Under the pieces are notes generated by a model that saw only the letters and a list, made by a program, of their open reading frames with translations, made no database searches and was not told where the DNA came from. From JADHUC01 sp964617665 (GTDB lineage Bacteria > Planctomycetota > Planctomycetia > Pirellulales > Pirellulaceae): DNA of 29,091 bases. The position numbers were made by a program, and so were the translations under genes. The stretch lies in NCBI GenBank assembly GCA_964617665.1, contig CAZUAH010000127.1:1-29091 (forward strand), read 5' to 3'. This document shows, piece by piece, positions 8,241 through 17,666 of this stretch. Numbering within the stretch: position 1 is the stretch's first letter; each line of letters opens with the position of its first letter.

Positions 8241-9740
8241 ATGAAAAGAGCAACCCTGGGTTACGTCGTCCTGTTGATGGCCTGTGCCGTCAACAGCGTT
8301 CAGAGTGCAGATCGCTTCGAGCCCACCGTCGAGTCGCTTCAGGCCTATGAGTGTCCGGAGTGGTTCCGTGATGCAAAATTTGGGATTTACCTGCACTGGG
8401 GCGCGTACTCGGTCGCCGAGCAAGGCGAATGGTATGCTCGCAAGCTGTATGAAGAAGACCGAGAGGAGTATGAGCATCACCTCAAGCACTACGGGCACCC
8501 GTCCGAGTTCGGTTACAAGGACTTCATCCCGTTGTGGAAAGCCGAAAACTTCGATCCTGATGCCCTATTGGCGTTGTTCAAACGAGCGGGTGCGAAGTAC
8601 TTCACGCCGTGCGCCGTGCATCATGACAACTTCGATTTGTGGAACTCGAAGCACCACCAGTGGAACGCCGTAAACATGGGCCCGAAGAAGGACCTCATCG
8701 GCATGTGGCGCGACGCCACACTCAAGGCCGGCCTGCGATTCGGCGTCACGACTCATTTGTCGCGGAGTTACTGTTGGCTGAACACGGCGAATCAGGCCGA
8801 TACGAAGGGACCAAAGGCAGGCGTGCTTTACGACGGCGCCCAGGGCAAGGCGAAAGGCCTCTATCCGCCCAACGACGGCCAGAGCACGCATCCGCGCGCT
8901 CCGTTCAATGCACCGAAGGAGTGGCGCGATCTGTGGGCCAAACGAGTCAAGCAACTGATCGACGACTACGAACCCGATCACCTGTACTTCGACTGCGCCG
9001 TTCCCTTCCGAGGCGACGACAACGGTCAGACCGGCATGGGCGTGATCGCTCACTTCTACAACCAGCGTCCGAACGGCGTGATGTGCGTCAAAGAGCGTCC
9101 TTGGCAAGGACTCTATGCCGACGGCATGACAACACTTGACTACGAACGCGGCAAGGCCAGTCACATCCTCCCCGAACCGTGGCAGACCGACGATTCCATC
9201 GGCTCCTGGGGCTACAACAGAAACAGCCCCTATACCACGGCCGATACGCAAACGGACAAGCTGATTGATATCGTCAGCAAGAACGGAAGCCTGTTGCTTA
9301 ATATCCCCATTCGCGCCGATGGAACGCTGGATGAAACGGCGACCGGAATCCTGGAAGACATGGGCAAGTGGCTGGCAGTCAACGGCGAAGGGATCTACGG
9401 CACTCGTCCGTGGTACATGTTTGGCGAAGGCAAGACAAACGAGATTCCTCACTTCGTCGTCGAATCGCCGTTCACTTGGCGGGACGTCCGTTACACCACG
9501 AAAGGTGAATACCTCTACGCCTACGTCCTTGCCTGGCCGCCGAAGAACCGCCCGTATGTCGAGCTGGCCTTTCTCGCGCCCGGCAACACACGAATCGGCG
9601 AGATCAGGTCCGTCGAAATGCTTGGACACGATGGCGATATTGGATGGGAGCATCATCCGGACGGTCTGCGCGTGACGTTCCCGAAAGAGAAGCCATGCGA
9701 TTTTGCCTATGGCCTCAAGATTCATCTCTCGAAAAAGTAG
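8241..9740 (+). CDS. Secreted GH29-family enzyme, divergent active site (copy 2)
   Basis: 499 residues with a signal peptide ending near VQS-22 and a GGAAG ribosome-binding site at 8231-8235. The GH29 fold is shown by FGIYLHWGAYSV, VHHDNFDLWNS, GPKKDLIGMW, SKNGSLLLNIP and NGEGIYGTRPW. The nucleophile strand reads HLYFDCAVPF with D251 as the catalytic Asp, where sister copies have IWFDG. The usual HHDGF is HHDNF, and a long loop with LYPPNDGQSTHP is inserted before the nucleophile strand. These changes at the -1 subsite suggest an altered sugar, for example L-galactose, or a substituted fucose. That specificity is inference. A C-terminal beta domain ends in PCDFAYGLKI. The gene is placed between two sulfatases and the beta-helix enzyme. 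Confidence 0.9.
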   Translation: MKRATLGYVVLLMACAVNSVQSADRFEPTVESLQAYECPEWFRDAKFGIYLHWGAYSVAEQGEWYARKLYEEDREEYEHHLKHYGHPSEFGYKDFIPLWKAENFDPDALLALFKRAGAKYFTPCAVHHDNFDLWNSKHHQWNAVNMGPKKDLIGMWRDATLKAGLRFGVTTHLSRSYCWLNTANQADTKGPKAGVLYDGAQGKAKGLYPPNDGQSTHPRAPFNAPKEWRDLWAKRVKQLIDDYEPDHLYFDCAVPFRGDDNGQTGMGVIAHFYNQRPNGVMCVKERPWQGLYADGMTTLDYERGKASHILPEPWQTDDSIGSWGYNRNSPYTTADTQTDKLIDIVSKNGSLLLNIPIRADGTLDETATGILEDMGKWLAVNGEGIYGTRPWYMFGEGKTNEIPHFVVESPFTWRDVRYTTKGEYLYAYVLAWPPKNRPYVELAFLAPGNTRIGEIRSVEMLGHDGDIGWEHHPDGLRVTFPKEKPCDFAYGLKIHLSKK

Positions 9741-9756
9741 GAATACCAAGACACGA

Positions 9757-9762
9757 GAGGAG
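9757..9762 (+). promoter_or_regulatory. Alternative Shine-Dalgarno for the beta-helix gene
   Basis: GAGGAG lies 6 nt before an in-frame TTG at 9769. Use of this TTG would add 17 residues before the GTG start at 9820. The second motif, AAGGAG at 9805-9810, stands 9 nt before that GTG and gives a signal peptide of ordinary length, so I prefer the GTG. The two are hard to separate from sequence alone. Confidence 0.4.
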
Positions 9763-9819
9763 AATCCATTGCCCGCTCGCATTTCTTCACGGGCGTTCCC
9801 GCCGAAGGAGCTTACTGAC

Positions 9820-12477
9820 GTGCTAAACAAGATGACCTGCCTGCTGGCGACCGTGCTGCTCGGAGCCAGCAGCCCAGTATTTGCTGGCGACATCTTCGTG
9901 TCGCCCAGCGGTGCGGACTCTGCAGCCGGAACGGAACGAGCCCCGCTGAAGACCATCGCCCGAGCGCGTGATCTGGCTCGTGAGGCGGAGAAACCCGTCA
10001 CGGTACATCTGCGCGGAGGCAAGTATCTCCTTGACGAACCGGTGGTTTTCGCCGTTCAGGACGGCGGCGTCATCTACCAAGCGTATCGCGGGGAAATCCC
10101 GATCATCACGTCGGCCGTTTCTGTCCACGGCTGGAAACGCGTGATCACGCCGTTTGCCGGAGCATCCAGCGCGACCGAAGGACGACTGTGGGTGGCTGAC
10201 ATTCCGAAAGGCGTTGAAGACTTCAAAGTGATGTTCGACGGCAACCGGATGCTGGAGCGAGCACGCGGTCGTGGATTTCAGAGTCCCATGCAGGAGTTCA
10301 AGAAATTCGCTACACGCAACGTGGCTCTACCAGAAGACCGCCCGCTTCTACGTCGACTCGAGTTTCCTGCGGGCGCGATCAAAGCGTGGGACAACATCGG
10401 AGATGTTGAGGCCTTCTTCTGCGGTGTGCCATGGACGCACAATGTCTCGTCGATTGAATCGGTTGACTTGGAAAAGCGCATCGCATGGCTGAAGTACGAG
10501 GGCAATACGCCGCCATTTACGACACCAAAACCATACAACCCGGCGTACATAGAAAACGTCATTGACGTGCTGGATCAACCGGGAGAATGGTGTGTCAACA
10601 CGAAGACGCGGCGGATCTACTACTGGCCGGTAAACGGCGAACCGGGAGACGCCATTGTTGTTCCGCGATTGGTGGAGTATTTCCGTGTTGAAGGTGATAT
10701 CAACTACGATGGCCCGACAGACACGCCTGTCCGGAGACTCGTGTTTCGGGGCCTGACCTTTACGCAGGCTGATCGCTACTCGTGGTGGCCGGACCACAAG
10801 GGCTGGGGCATCCAACACGACTGGGACAAGTTCGACCATGGCAATGCGTTGCTGCGCTTTCGTGGTGCCGAGAATTGCACTGTCGACTCATGTCGCTTCA
10901 TGAACTCCGGCAACTCCGCCATTCGGCTCGACCTGCACGCCCAGAACATCACGATTCAGAACAATCTGATCGATCGCGTCGGTCACATGGGCATTCTGCT
11001 GTGTGGATACGGGCCGGGTACCAAGGATGCCAACAAGAACAACCGTATTGTCAACAACCTGATTCGCCGTACTGGCGAGTTGATCTGGCACGGCCACGCC
11101 ATCTTTGTCTGGCAGAGCGGTCAGAACTACATCGCCAACAACCATATCCGCGAAGTACCGCGCAAAGCAATTGGCATTTGTGGTGTGCGTGGCGCCATCT
11201 TCATGGAAGGCAAGAAGGTTGACTGGGATGAGGCCAGCAAGACCATTCGTTGGGGCGAGCTTGGGTGCGACATCTTCGAAGAGGACGGAACGCTACAGAC
11301 ACGCCTGCTACACTATTTGCACGCTCGTAACAACATCGTTGAGAACAACTATGTTTATCGCGCCCGCACGAAAATCGGTGACGGTGCCGTTCTCAATGTA
11401 TCAGGTGCGGGCACTGGCAACATCATGCGACGCAACATGCTCTATATGAGCTTGGGAAATGGGATGCGTTGTGACGATTGGCAGCGCGGCACGACGTTCA
11501 CCGAGAACCTGATACTTTGCGGCGGTGTGGTGCATAAAGGCCACAATCACGTCATCAACAACATCTTCGTGAACAGCAATATCCGCTTCTCGCTCTATCC
11601 CGGTCAACAACCGAATCCGGGCTCCAAAGTCCATAACAACGTTTTCTATTTTACTCGTGCAGGAATCTCTCCATACACGGGACGTCAATCGGACTCGATC
11701 CGGACTCCCGAAAGCTGCGATTTGCGGAACAACATGTACTTCTCGGAAGCAGACGGCCAAACGCTGGAGCAGTTCCTGGCCGACCGTCAAACAAACGGGA
11801 TGGATCGAGGATCGCGGATTGCGGATCCGTCATTTGAAAACAAAATCGATCTTCGAACTGAGTTGCATCCGGCCGATCTGCGGTTGGCGTCCGATTCGCC
11901 CGCATGGCAGATGGGATTCAAGCCGGTTGAGGGCAGTGGGATCGGATTGACCTCCGACTATCCAGAAGACTTACTCGGTGACGTGTTTCCCTCGAAGCGA
12001 GGCCGATGCGTATCGGAAACCGCCGCGGTATCGCCGAGCGGCAAACGCCGGATGGGAGACGCTCAGCAGATTGTGACGCCTGCTTCGGATAGCTCTCTCG
12101 CGTGTGTTTACGAAAGCGAAGAGGAAAAAGCTCCCAGCGTGACGCTCAAGTTGGACAAGGTCTATCCCATCGACGGTCTGGAAATCATCGCCGACCACAA
12201 GGACCGTCAGAATTCGATGCGATTGCTGACCGTGTGGAGTTCATTGGAAGGTAGCACGTGGACCGAGATCTGGCGGGCCGATCCGTATCATATCGCGATG
12301 GGCCGCGATTGGCTCGTGAATCCGTATCAGGTTGTGCCGGCAAAATTCGTCAAGGTCGGCCTGCGTCCGAGAACCGAACTTCCGTTTCAACAAGACGACG
12401 AGCGTATGAACACGGGGCCGTACCGATTGCGACTGAACCGCGTACGCGTTTTCTGCCAGTCGGAGCCAGTCCAGTGA
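9820..12477 (+). CDS. Secreted parallel beta-helix glycosidase, GH141-like, with C-terminal discoidin-like domain
   Basis: 885 residues from a GTG start led by AAGGAG at 9805-9810; signal peptide 1-22. DIFVSPSGADS, LKTIARARDLA, VTVHLRGGKYLL and a GWKRV/LWVADIPKG region are the N-terminal pattern of GH141-type beta-helix enzymes. Right-handed parallel beta-helix coils run from about 345 to 615, with repeated Asn-rich turns such as NITIQNNLIDRVG, NNRIVNNLIRRTG and NNIVENNYVYRA. The last 120 or so residues resemble an F5/8 type C-like sandwich (YPIDGLEII, FVKVGLR). GH141 contains an alpha-L-fucosidase acting on rhamnogalacturonan II and also a xylanase. Beside four GH29 genes a fucosidase role is attractive but inferred. 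A polysaccharide lyase or another beta-helix glycosidase is the alternative. Confidence 0.75.
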   Translation: MLNKMTCLLATVLLGASSPVFAGDIFVSPSGADSAAGTERAPLKTIARARDLAREAEKPVTVHLRGGKYLLDEPVVFAVQDGGVIYQAYRGEIPIITSAVSVHGWKRVITPFAGASSATEGRLWVADIPKGVEDFKVMFDGNRMLERARGRGFQSPMQEFKKFATRNVALPEDRPLLRRLEFPAGAIKAWDNIGDVEAFFCGVPWTHNVSSIESVDLEKRIAWLKYEGNTPPFTTPKPYNPAYIENVIDVLDQPGEWCVNTKTRRIYYWPVNGEPGDAIVVPRLVEYFRVEGDINYDGPTDTPVRRLVFRGLTFTQADRYSWWPDHKGWGIQHDWDKFDHGNALLRFRGAENCTVDSCRFMNSGNSAIRLDLHAQNITIQNNLIDRVGHMGILLCGYGPGTKDANKNNRIVNNLIRRTGELIWHGHAIFVWQSGQNYIANNHIREVPRKAIGICGVRGAIFMEGKKVDWDEASKTIRWGELGCDIFEEDGTLQTRLLHYLHARNNIVENNYVYRARTKIGDGAVLNVSGAGTGNIMRRNMLYMSLGNGMRCDDWQRGTTFTENLILCGGVVHKGHNHVINNIFVNSNIRFSLYPGQQPNPGSKVHNNVFYFTRAGISPYTGRQSDSIRTPESCDLRNNMYFSEADGQTLEQFLADRQTNGMDRGSRIADPSFENKIDLRTELHPADLRLASDSPAWQMGFKPVEGSGIGLTSDYPEDLLGDVFPSKRGRCVSETAAVSPSGKRRMGDAQQIVTPASDSSLACVYESEEEKAPSVTLKLDKVYPIDGLEIIADHKDRQNSMRLLTVWSSLEGSTWTEIWRADPYHIAMGRDWLVNPYQVVPAKFVKVGLRPRTELPFQQDDERMNTGPYRLRLNRVRVFCQSEPVQ

Positions 12478-12518
12478 ACCTCTTTCTCACATCAACACAT
12501 CCGGAAAAGCAATCGACG

Positions 12519-14210
12519 ATGATAACACGAATCAACCTCCCGGCGGTTGGCCTCATTCTTCTCTGCTTGTCAAATGGAGTGACGACGACCCGCGCAGAGC
12601 CAACGGAATCGGCCTATCCCGACATGAACACCGCAACGTTGGGCGAAGACGAAACGGCGATGCTGAAGTCGATCGAGGGCAAGTGGAAACGCCCGCTCTA
12701 TACGAAGCCGGATGCAAGGTACTCGAAGCAGTGGGCCGAGATTACAGACTACCCGATTCCGGAGTGGCTGCTGGATGCCAAGTTCGGAATGTACACGCAT
12801 TGGGGCGTGTACTCCGTGCCTGCGTTCAAAGGCAATACCTACGTGCGTAACATGTATACGCCGACGGGATCCCGCGGCGAGCAGCATGAAACCAACAAAG
12901 CGTACTACAACTACCACAAAGAGCATTACGGAGATCCGACCGAGTTCGGCTACACGGATTTCGTCCCGATGTTCAAAGTGGAGAAATACCGCGGCGAAGA
13001 CTTCGTCGAATTGATGAAGGCTGCCGGCGCCAAGTTCGGCGGCCTAGGACTTGTGCACCACGACGGTTTCCTGATGTGGAACAGCAAGGTCAATCGCTGG
13101 AACGTCGGCAACATGGGACCGAAGCGTGACATCTACGGCGAATTCGTCGATGCCGCCCGGAAGGCGAACTTCCGAACCGTGGCAACATTTCACCATGCCC
13201 GTACCTGGAACTTTGCGTACAAGGACTTCGACTCCAATTTCTACACGGCCGAGCAAAAGAAGTTGCTCGATCTATTCGATCCTGAGAAGGCTGACTTTTT
13301 CTTCGGCATGCCGGGCGGCAATGTGACGATCGAGGACTTCGCGAACCAGTGGCGTGCCAAGGTTCTGGAAGTCGTCGACAAATACAGTCCGGATCTGATC
13401 TGGTTCGACGGCATCAACCGGACTCTACCGAATTCTCCAGAGAACTACGTCGTTGAAGTCTTGAAGTACTACCTGGACACCGTCACTGCCAATGGACAGG
13501 AACCGGTGCTGTGCAACAAACTTCCTGGTGGCGACAAGCAGAACTTCTGTCGTTTCAATCTCCCGGAACACACGGGAATTCGCTGTTACGAAGGAGGACG
13601 CAACATGCCACCGGATGCGGGAGAATACTGGCTGACAGACCGCGCCATCAGCTATCCCTGGGGCTACACGCACGACAAGAGCTACAACCTCGGAGCGGAC
13701 GTGCATGTGCGAGCGTTGGCCGACCAGACGGCTCGGGGTGGCATCTATCTGTTGTCGCTCACCCCGATGGCTTCGGGCGAGATCCATACCAAAGAGAAAG
13801 CCATCTGCTACGGCATCGGCGACTGGCTGAACGTCAACGGCGAAGCGATCTACAACACGCGTCGTTGGAAGATACCGGCAGAGGGGCCGATCACTTCCTG
13901 GAAGCTGGTCGAGAGCCGCGAAGGCATCATGTGGGACTACAAGAAGCCCAACAAAGACGGAGAGTTTCGCTTTACCCAATCGAAAGACGGCAAGACGGTC
14001 TATGCCATCATGATGACTTGGCCGGAAAGCGGGAAGACCGTCATCAAGTCGCTCAGACAACGTTCTCCACACCACTCTGTGGAAATCAACGACGTCGCTC
14101 TCCTCGGATCCGATGCGAGGCTAGACTGGACCCGCACGGCTGACGGTTTGGAGATCACCCTGCCGAAAGTGAAACCTTGCGATCATGCGTTTGCCTTCCG
14201 AATCCAATGA
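12519..14210 (+). CDS. Secreted GH29 alpha-L-fucosidase-like enzyme (copy 3)
   Basis: 563 residues. The frame is open further upstream into the preceding gene, but the ATG at 12519 begins a clear signal peptide ending near TRA-26, so I use it. An extra segment of about 50 residues separates the signal peptide from the barrel. The GH29 motifs are FGMYTHWGVYSVPAF, VHHDGFLMWNS, MGPKRDIYGEF, FHHARTWNF and LIWFDGINR with nucleophile D297. The region YLLSLTPMASGEIH replaces the LLNxxPxxDG motif of the sister copies, and NGEAIYNTRRW is also modified. The C-terminal beta domain ends PCDHAFAFRI. The canonical nucleophile motif supports fucosidase-type retaining chemistry. It lies 41 bp after the beta-helix gene and 32 bp before a GH117-like gene. 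Confidence 0.91.
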   Translation: MITRINLPAVGLILLCLSNGVTTTRAEPTESAYPDMNTATLGEDETAMLKSIEGKWKRPLYTKPDARYSKQWAEITDYPIPEWLLDAKFGMYTHWGVYSVPAFKGNTYVRNMYTPTGSRGEQHETNKAYYNYHKEHYGDPTEFGYTDFVPMFKVEKYRGEDFVELMKAAGAKFGGLGLVHHDGFLMWNSKVNRWNVGNMGPKRDIYGEFVDAARKANFRTVATFHHARTWNFAYKDFDSNFYTAEQKKLLDLFDPEKADFFFGMPGGNVTIEDFANQWRAKVLEVVDKYSPDLIWFDGINRTLPNSPENYVVEVLKYYLDTVTANGQEPVLCNKLPGGDKQNFCRFNLPEHTGIRCYEGGRNMPPDAGEYWLTDRAISYPWGYTHDKSYNLGADVHVRALADQTARGGIYLLSLTPMASGEIHTKEKAICYGIGDWLNVNGEAIYNTRRWKIPAEGPITSWKLVESREGIMWDYKKPNKDGEFRFTQSKDGKTVYAIMMTWPESGKTVIKSLRQRSPHHSVEINDVALLGSDARLDWTRTADGLEITLPKVKPCDHAFAFRIQ

Positions 14211-14242
14211 TCAGAATACTCGACAACAGGAAGGAAACACTG

Positions 14243-15352
14243 ATGTGGCATCGCACCATACACGCCCCCCTGTTTACGGTTGCTCTTGTCGTCGCGTTCG
14301 TCGGTCCGCCGGCGTTGCAGAATGCCGCCGGCGCGGACTCATCCGAGGCGGAAACGACCGAAGCAAGGATCCCGATCGTGACTTTTTCCCACAAGGCAGT
14401 AGAAGGCCTCGAGCACGAACGTGGTGTCGTCCGCCGCGATCCTTCGGACGTGATCAAGGCCGGTGACACCTATTACGTCTTCTACAGCAAAGTCGTCAAA
14501 GCGGACTTGCCCGTCAACAAACGGCATTTGGGAGGCAGCGGTTATCCAGCAACAATCTGGTACGCCAGTTCGCCCGACGGCCTGAAATGGACGGAACGCG
14601 GAGAGGCCATCGGACTGGGCGCGGCTGGAGCTTGGGATTCGTTCGGTGTGTTCACGCCGAACATTCTGAAACACGACGATAAGTACTGGCTGTACTACAC
14701 GGGCGTGTGTCCGACACCCGGGCGTAGCGACGGTAAGTTCGAAAACAACTCGGAGAACGACTTCACGGCGATCGGAGTCGCAGTCAGCTCTTCGCCCAAC
14801 GGTCCGTTTGAACGTCCTTCGGACAAGCCGGTGCTAACGGTCGGCCAGCCACGTGATGCGTTCGACAGTTACCGAGTCGACGATGCCTGTTTGTTGATCC
14901 GGTCAGGAAAAGTATGGCTCTATTACAAAGGACGCAGCCTCGCACATGGCCGCTCCGGCCCAAGATTCACCAGGATGGGTGTTGCAGTTGCCGACGAACC
15001 TACTGGGCCGTTTGACAAGCTCAACGACGGTCAGCCGGTGCAGGACAGCGGTCACGAAGTCCAGATCTGGCAGCACGGTATCGGAGTGATGTCGCTGGTC
15101 AGCGCGCACGGTCCAAACGGTCGCACACTGCAAGTCGCTGAAGACGGTGTTAATTTCCAGGTCATCCAACGCGGCCTAAAGAACCAGCCGAATGCTCCTG
15201 GCCTCTATCGACCAGAACTGACCGACCCGCAGACCGACCCGGGCATGCCGGAGTGGGGCATTGGCATGGTATACGGCGGCGAACCGTATCTACGCCGTTA
15301 CGACTGCAAATGGTCGACACCGACATCTTCATCCACGCCTGAATCAAGATGA
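14243..15352 (+). CDS. Secreted GH117/GH43-like five-bladed beta-propeller glycosidase (copy A)
   Basis: 369 residues. The frame opens at 14177, but the ATG at 14243 has AGGAAGGA at 14228-14235 and starts a signal peptide (to about residue 31). Propeller strands repeat the Y-x-x-Y-Y pattern: DTYYVFYSK, KYWLYYTG, KVWLYYKG. Catalytic candidates by family analogy are D66 in RRDPSDV, D214 in RVDDACL and H271 in DSGHEV, corresponding to the Asp, Asp and His used by GH117 enzymes. The N-terminal SxAxxR dimer-swap motif seen in two of the three other copies is absent, and the protein is the shortest of the four. GH117 enzymes release 3,6-anhydro-L-galactose from agar oligosaccharides; the substrate here may differ. 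A GH43- or GH32-like assignment is the alternative. Confidence 0.78.
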   Translation: MWHRTIHAPLFTVALVVAFVGPPALQNAAGADSSEAETTEARIPIVTFSHKAVEGLEHERGVVRRDPSDVIKAGDTYYVFYSKVVKADLPVNKRHLGGSGYPATIWYASSPDGLKWTERGEAIGLGAAGAWDSFGVFTPNILKHDDKYWLYYTGVCPTPGRSDGKFENNSENDFTAIGVAVSSSPNGPFERPSDKPVLTVGQPRDAFDSYRVDDACLLIRSGKVWLYYKGRSLAHGRSGPRFTRMGVAVADEPTGPFDKLNDGQPVQDSGHEVQIWQHGIGVMSLVSAHGPNGRTLQVAEDGVNFQVIQRGLKNQPNAPGLYRPELTDPQTDPGMPEWGIGMVYGGEPYLRRYDCKWSTPTSSSTPESR

Positions 15353-15492
15353 CCACAAATCCGAATCGAATCGCAAAAGCTTGAATACCGGCGACGGCAA
15401 ATGGCCGCAGTTGCTCCAGAAGTCATCCTCTTGGCGAACAAGAACTTTCCAAGCGTGTCGCCGACGCTATCGCCAAGCAGCTATAAGTGCAT

Positions 15493-15498
15493 GAGGGA
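15493..15498 (+). promoter_or_regulatory. Shine-Dalgarno for GTG-initiated gene
   Basis: GAGGGA is placed 8 nt before the GTG at 15507. The overlapping ATG at 15491 is in another frame and leads only to a short spurious frame. The 154-bp spacer from 15353 shows nothing else that I can name. Confidence 0.55.
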
Positions 15499-15506
15499 CA
15501 TTATCT

Positions 15507-17606
15507 GTGAACGTTCCAGCCGTCTTGTTGATCACAGCACTTTGCGCAACGGGCGCTATCGACTTGCGCGAGACCGACGGTTCGGGTGTTCGCGTTTTGC
15601 GCGACTACCGTGGCCAACCAAACCGATGGGGTATCTTCGAATGCTGTGAGGTGACTCTGCCCAGCTACGTACGCGGGGTCTACTACGCAAGTCGCTGGTG
15701 GCCCGCAGGTGGAAATCGCGGGCGAGCGTTTGCGTTCGAGCGACTTTCTGGTTTACGCCAGCCCGGTGCCGAATTCGGGCCAAAGCAGGGCCGACCTCGG
15801 TCGGCAGAGGGCGGGTTCTTTTTGATCCTCGAGCGAACCACCGGCGACTACCTCGCCGTGTTGCCCATCGGCGGTCATACCGTCTACTCGTGGTTCGACA
15901 TCAGCCCCACCGGCGACAAGCTCTTGCTAAACCTGGGCCATTGGGGGACTGATCCGATCGGTGGCGAGGACGTGCCGCTGTATGCTTGGTCTTGCGGCAA
16001 TAATCCGTACGAGGCAACCTACGGTGCGTGGAAGGCAGCCCGGCAGTGTCCGCAATTAGAGGATAGTTTCCGCCTGCGGTCGGAGAAGCCCTATCCCGAA
16101 CCCTTCAAGTACCTGGGATGGTGCTCGTGGGAGTTCTACCGCGCGAGCGACGAGGCAAAGGACTACCCGGGCCTGTGCTCCGACAGTATCACGCGCATGA
16201 TGAGTGACTTCAGGAAACTCGGCAAACCGATTCGCTGGATGCTGATCGACAACGGACACTTCAACAGCAGCACGGACTTCTCTCCCAAGGAAAAGGGCTG
16301 GCCGGACGGCTACCGGCCCATGGCGGAAGCCTGCCGCGACGACGGAGTTCGCTGGATCGGCATTTGGTATGCCTTCATGGGCGGCGGCAAACACCCGTTT
16401 CGAGGAATCGACTCGCTGCCCGAGAACGTTCGACGCCACATGATGACAGCTGGTGGAGCCGGACTGCCCAAGCCGAATCGGGCAAGTTGCCGCGTCTTCT
16501 ATGATTATCTCTACTCGTTCGCGAAATCCGACGGCCTCGACTTCGTGAAGATCGATTTTTCCACGCGACCGCTCTGCCATTATGCCGGACGCGAAACGGT
16601 GGACATTGACCAAGGACGTATCGACGCCTCGCAAGGCAACGGTATCGGAAATCCGTACGGAGTACACGCAGCCATGTTTCGCGCACTGGAAGAAGTCTCC
16701 CAGGAGCAATTCGGCGGCATCATCCACTGCAACTGGCACAGTACGGCCAACCTGTTCAACCTGCGGCACGGCGTTGTCGGTCGAGCGAGCGAGGACTACA
16801 AGCCGGGCAATCTGAAGCGGGGCAAATCACACCATTTCTGTTCTTATGCCGCGATGCCATGGCTGGGACAGGTGGCCTGGGGCGACCACGACATGTTCCA
16901 TTCCTGCGATGCGAAGTACGGGCGACTCATGGCCGTGGCCAAGGCACTTTCCGGCGCGCCGGTCTATGTTTCCGACGGTCCGAAGGAATGCAAAATGGCG
17001 GCCGTCGGCCCGCTCTGTTTTGCCGACGGGATGATCATTCGCCCTTTGGCACCTGGAGCACCAGTCTATAACGACATCTTCTTCCAACCAAACATGGGAA
17101 GCGCTTATCGAGTCATGGCGCCGCTGTCCAATCGAATCGCCGTATTCAGCGGCACGAATATTGAAGACCAACCGGGAACTGTCACAGCCACTTTCCAGCC
17201 GGACATGTATGCTCAGGCGAGCGGTTTGATTCAGCCGTATTCCGGTGAGTGGGACATACCGAAAGAAGGTTTGGTCTATTTCGACGTTTACGCGAGGAAA
17301 GGTGGCGTCTTCAACCAGCCGATCCATTTCGAGCTGGCCGAGTTTTCCGATTGTCTTCTACAAGTGAGTCCCGTCGAAGACGGTTGGGCTCTGATTGGCC
17401 GAACGGACAAGTACTTATGCGGTGCCGCCGTCGAAGTGGTGGAAAGCACCAAGGACAAGTTGGTCTTGAACGTGCCCGAAGCCGGACCGGTTGCCATCTA
17501 CGCAGCCCTTGGGAATCCGAAGAGCGACGGTATTAGATTCACAGACCTGGGAAATAGAATTTACCAAGCTAACCTGCCGGTCGGTGTGCTCAACATCACG
17601 AGATAG
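15507..17606 (+). CDS. Secreted raffinose-synthase/GH36-like (clan GH-D) alpha-glycosidase
   Basis: 699 residues from a GTG start with a short signal peptide (about 1-17). Clan GH-D landmarks are LGWCSW at 203-208 opening the barrel, MLIDNGH, FVKIDFST with nucleophile candidate D350, and WGDHDMFH with D460 and D462. The last resembles the D-W-D-M-F motif of plant-type raffinose synthase/seed-imbibition proteins in GH36. A C-terminal all-beta domain runs from about 540. Raffinose synthases transfer galactosyl groups, but secreted bacterial relatives more plausibly hydrolyse alpha-galactosides. It is clearly different from the other clan GH-D enzyme at 1105-3663, so the locus carries two independent solutions for alpha-galactose-type bonds. 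No cytoplasmic raffinose metabolism is visible nearby. Confidence 0.83.
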   Translation: MNVPAVLLITALCATGAIDLRETDGSGVRVLRDYRGQPNRWGIFECCEVTLPSYVRGVYYASRWWPAGGNRGRAFAFERLSGLRQPGAEFGPKQGRPRSAEGGFFLILERTTGDYLAVLPIGGHTVYSWFDISPTGDKLLLNLGHWGTDPIGGEDVPLYAWSCGNNPYEATYGAWKAARQCPQLEDSFRLRSEKPYPEPFKYLGWCSWEFYRASDEAKDYPGLCSDSITRMMSDFRKLGKPIRWMLIDNGHFNSSTDFSPKEKGWPDGYRPMAEACRDDGVRWIGIWYAFMGGGKHPFRGIDSLPENVRRHMMTAGGAGLPKPNRASCRVFYDYLYSFAKSDGLDFVKIDFSTRPLCHYAGRETVDIDQGRIDASQGNGIGNPYGVHAAMFRALEEVSQEQFGGIIHCNWHSTANLFNLRHGVVGRASEDYKPGNLKRGKSHHFCSYAAMPWLGQVAWGDHDMFHSCDAKYGRLMAVAKALSGAPVYVSDGPKECKMAAVGPLCFADGMIIRPLAPGAPVYNDIFFQPNMGSAYRVMAPLSNRIAVFSGTNIEDQPGTVTATFQPDMYAQASGLIQPYSGEWDIPKEGLVYFDVYARKGGVFNQPIHFELAEFSDCLLQVSPVEDGWALIGRTDKYLCGAAVEVVESTKDKLVLNVPEAGPVAIYAALGNPKSDGIRFTDLGNRIYQANLPVGVLNITR

Positions 17607-17666
17607 AGCACGGCCAGTCGGCGTTTCGAACTTCGCCAACGAGCTCCAATAGGAGGTGCACGCCGC

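Noticed and set aside
8565..10022. Minus-strand open frame of 485 codons across the GH29 copy 2 / beta-helix junction
   Set aside because: It runs antisense through two supported genes, with low-complexity Arg/Ala/Val composition and no domain.
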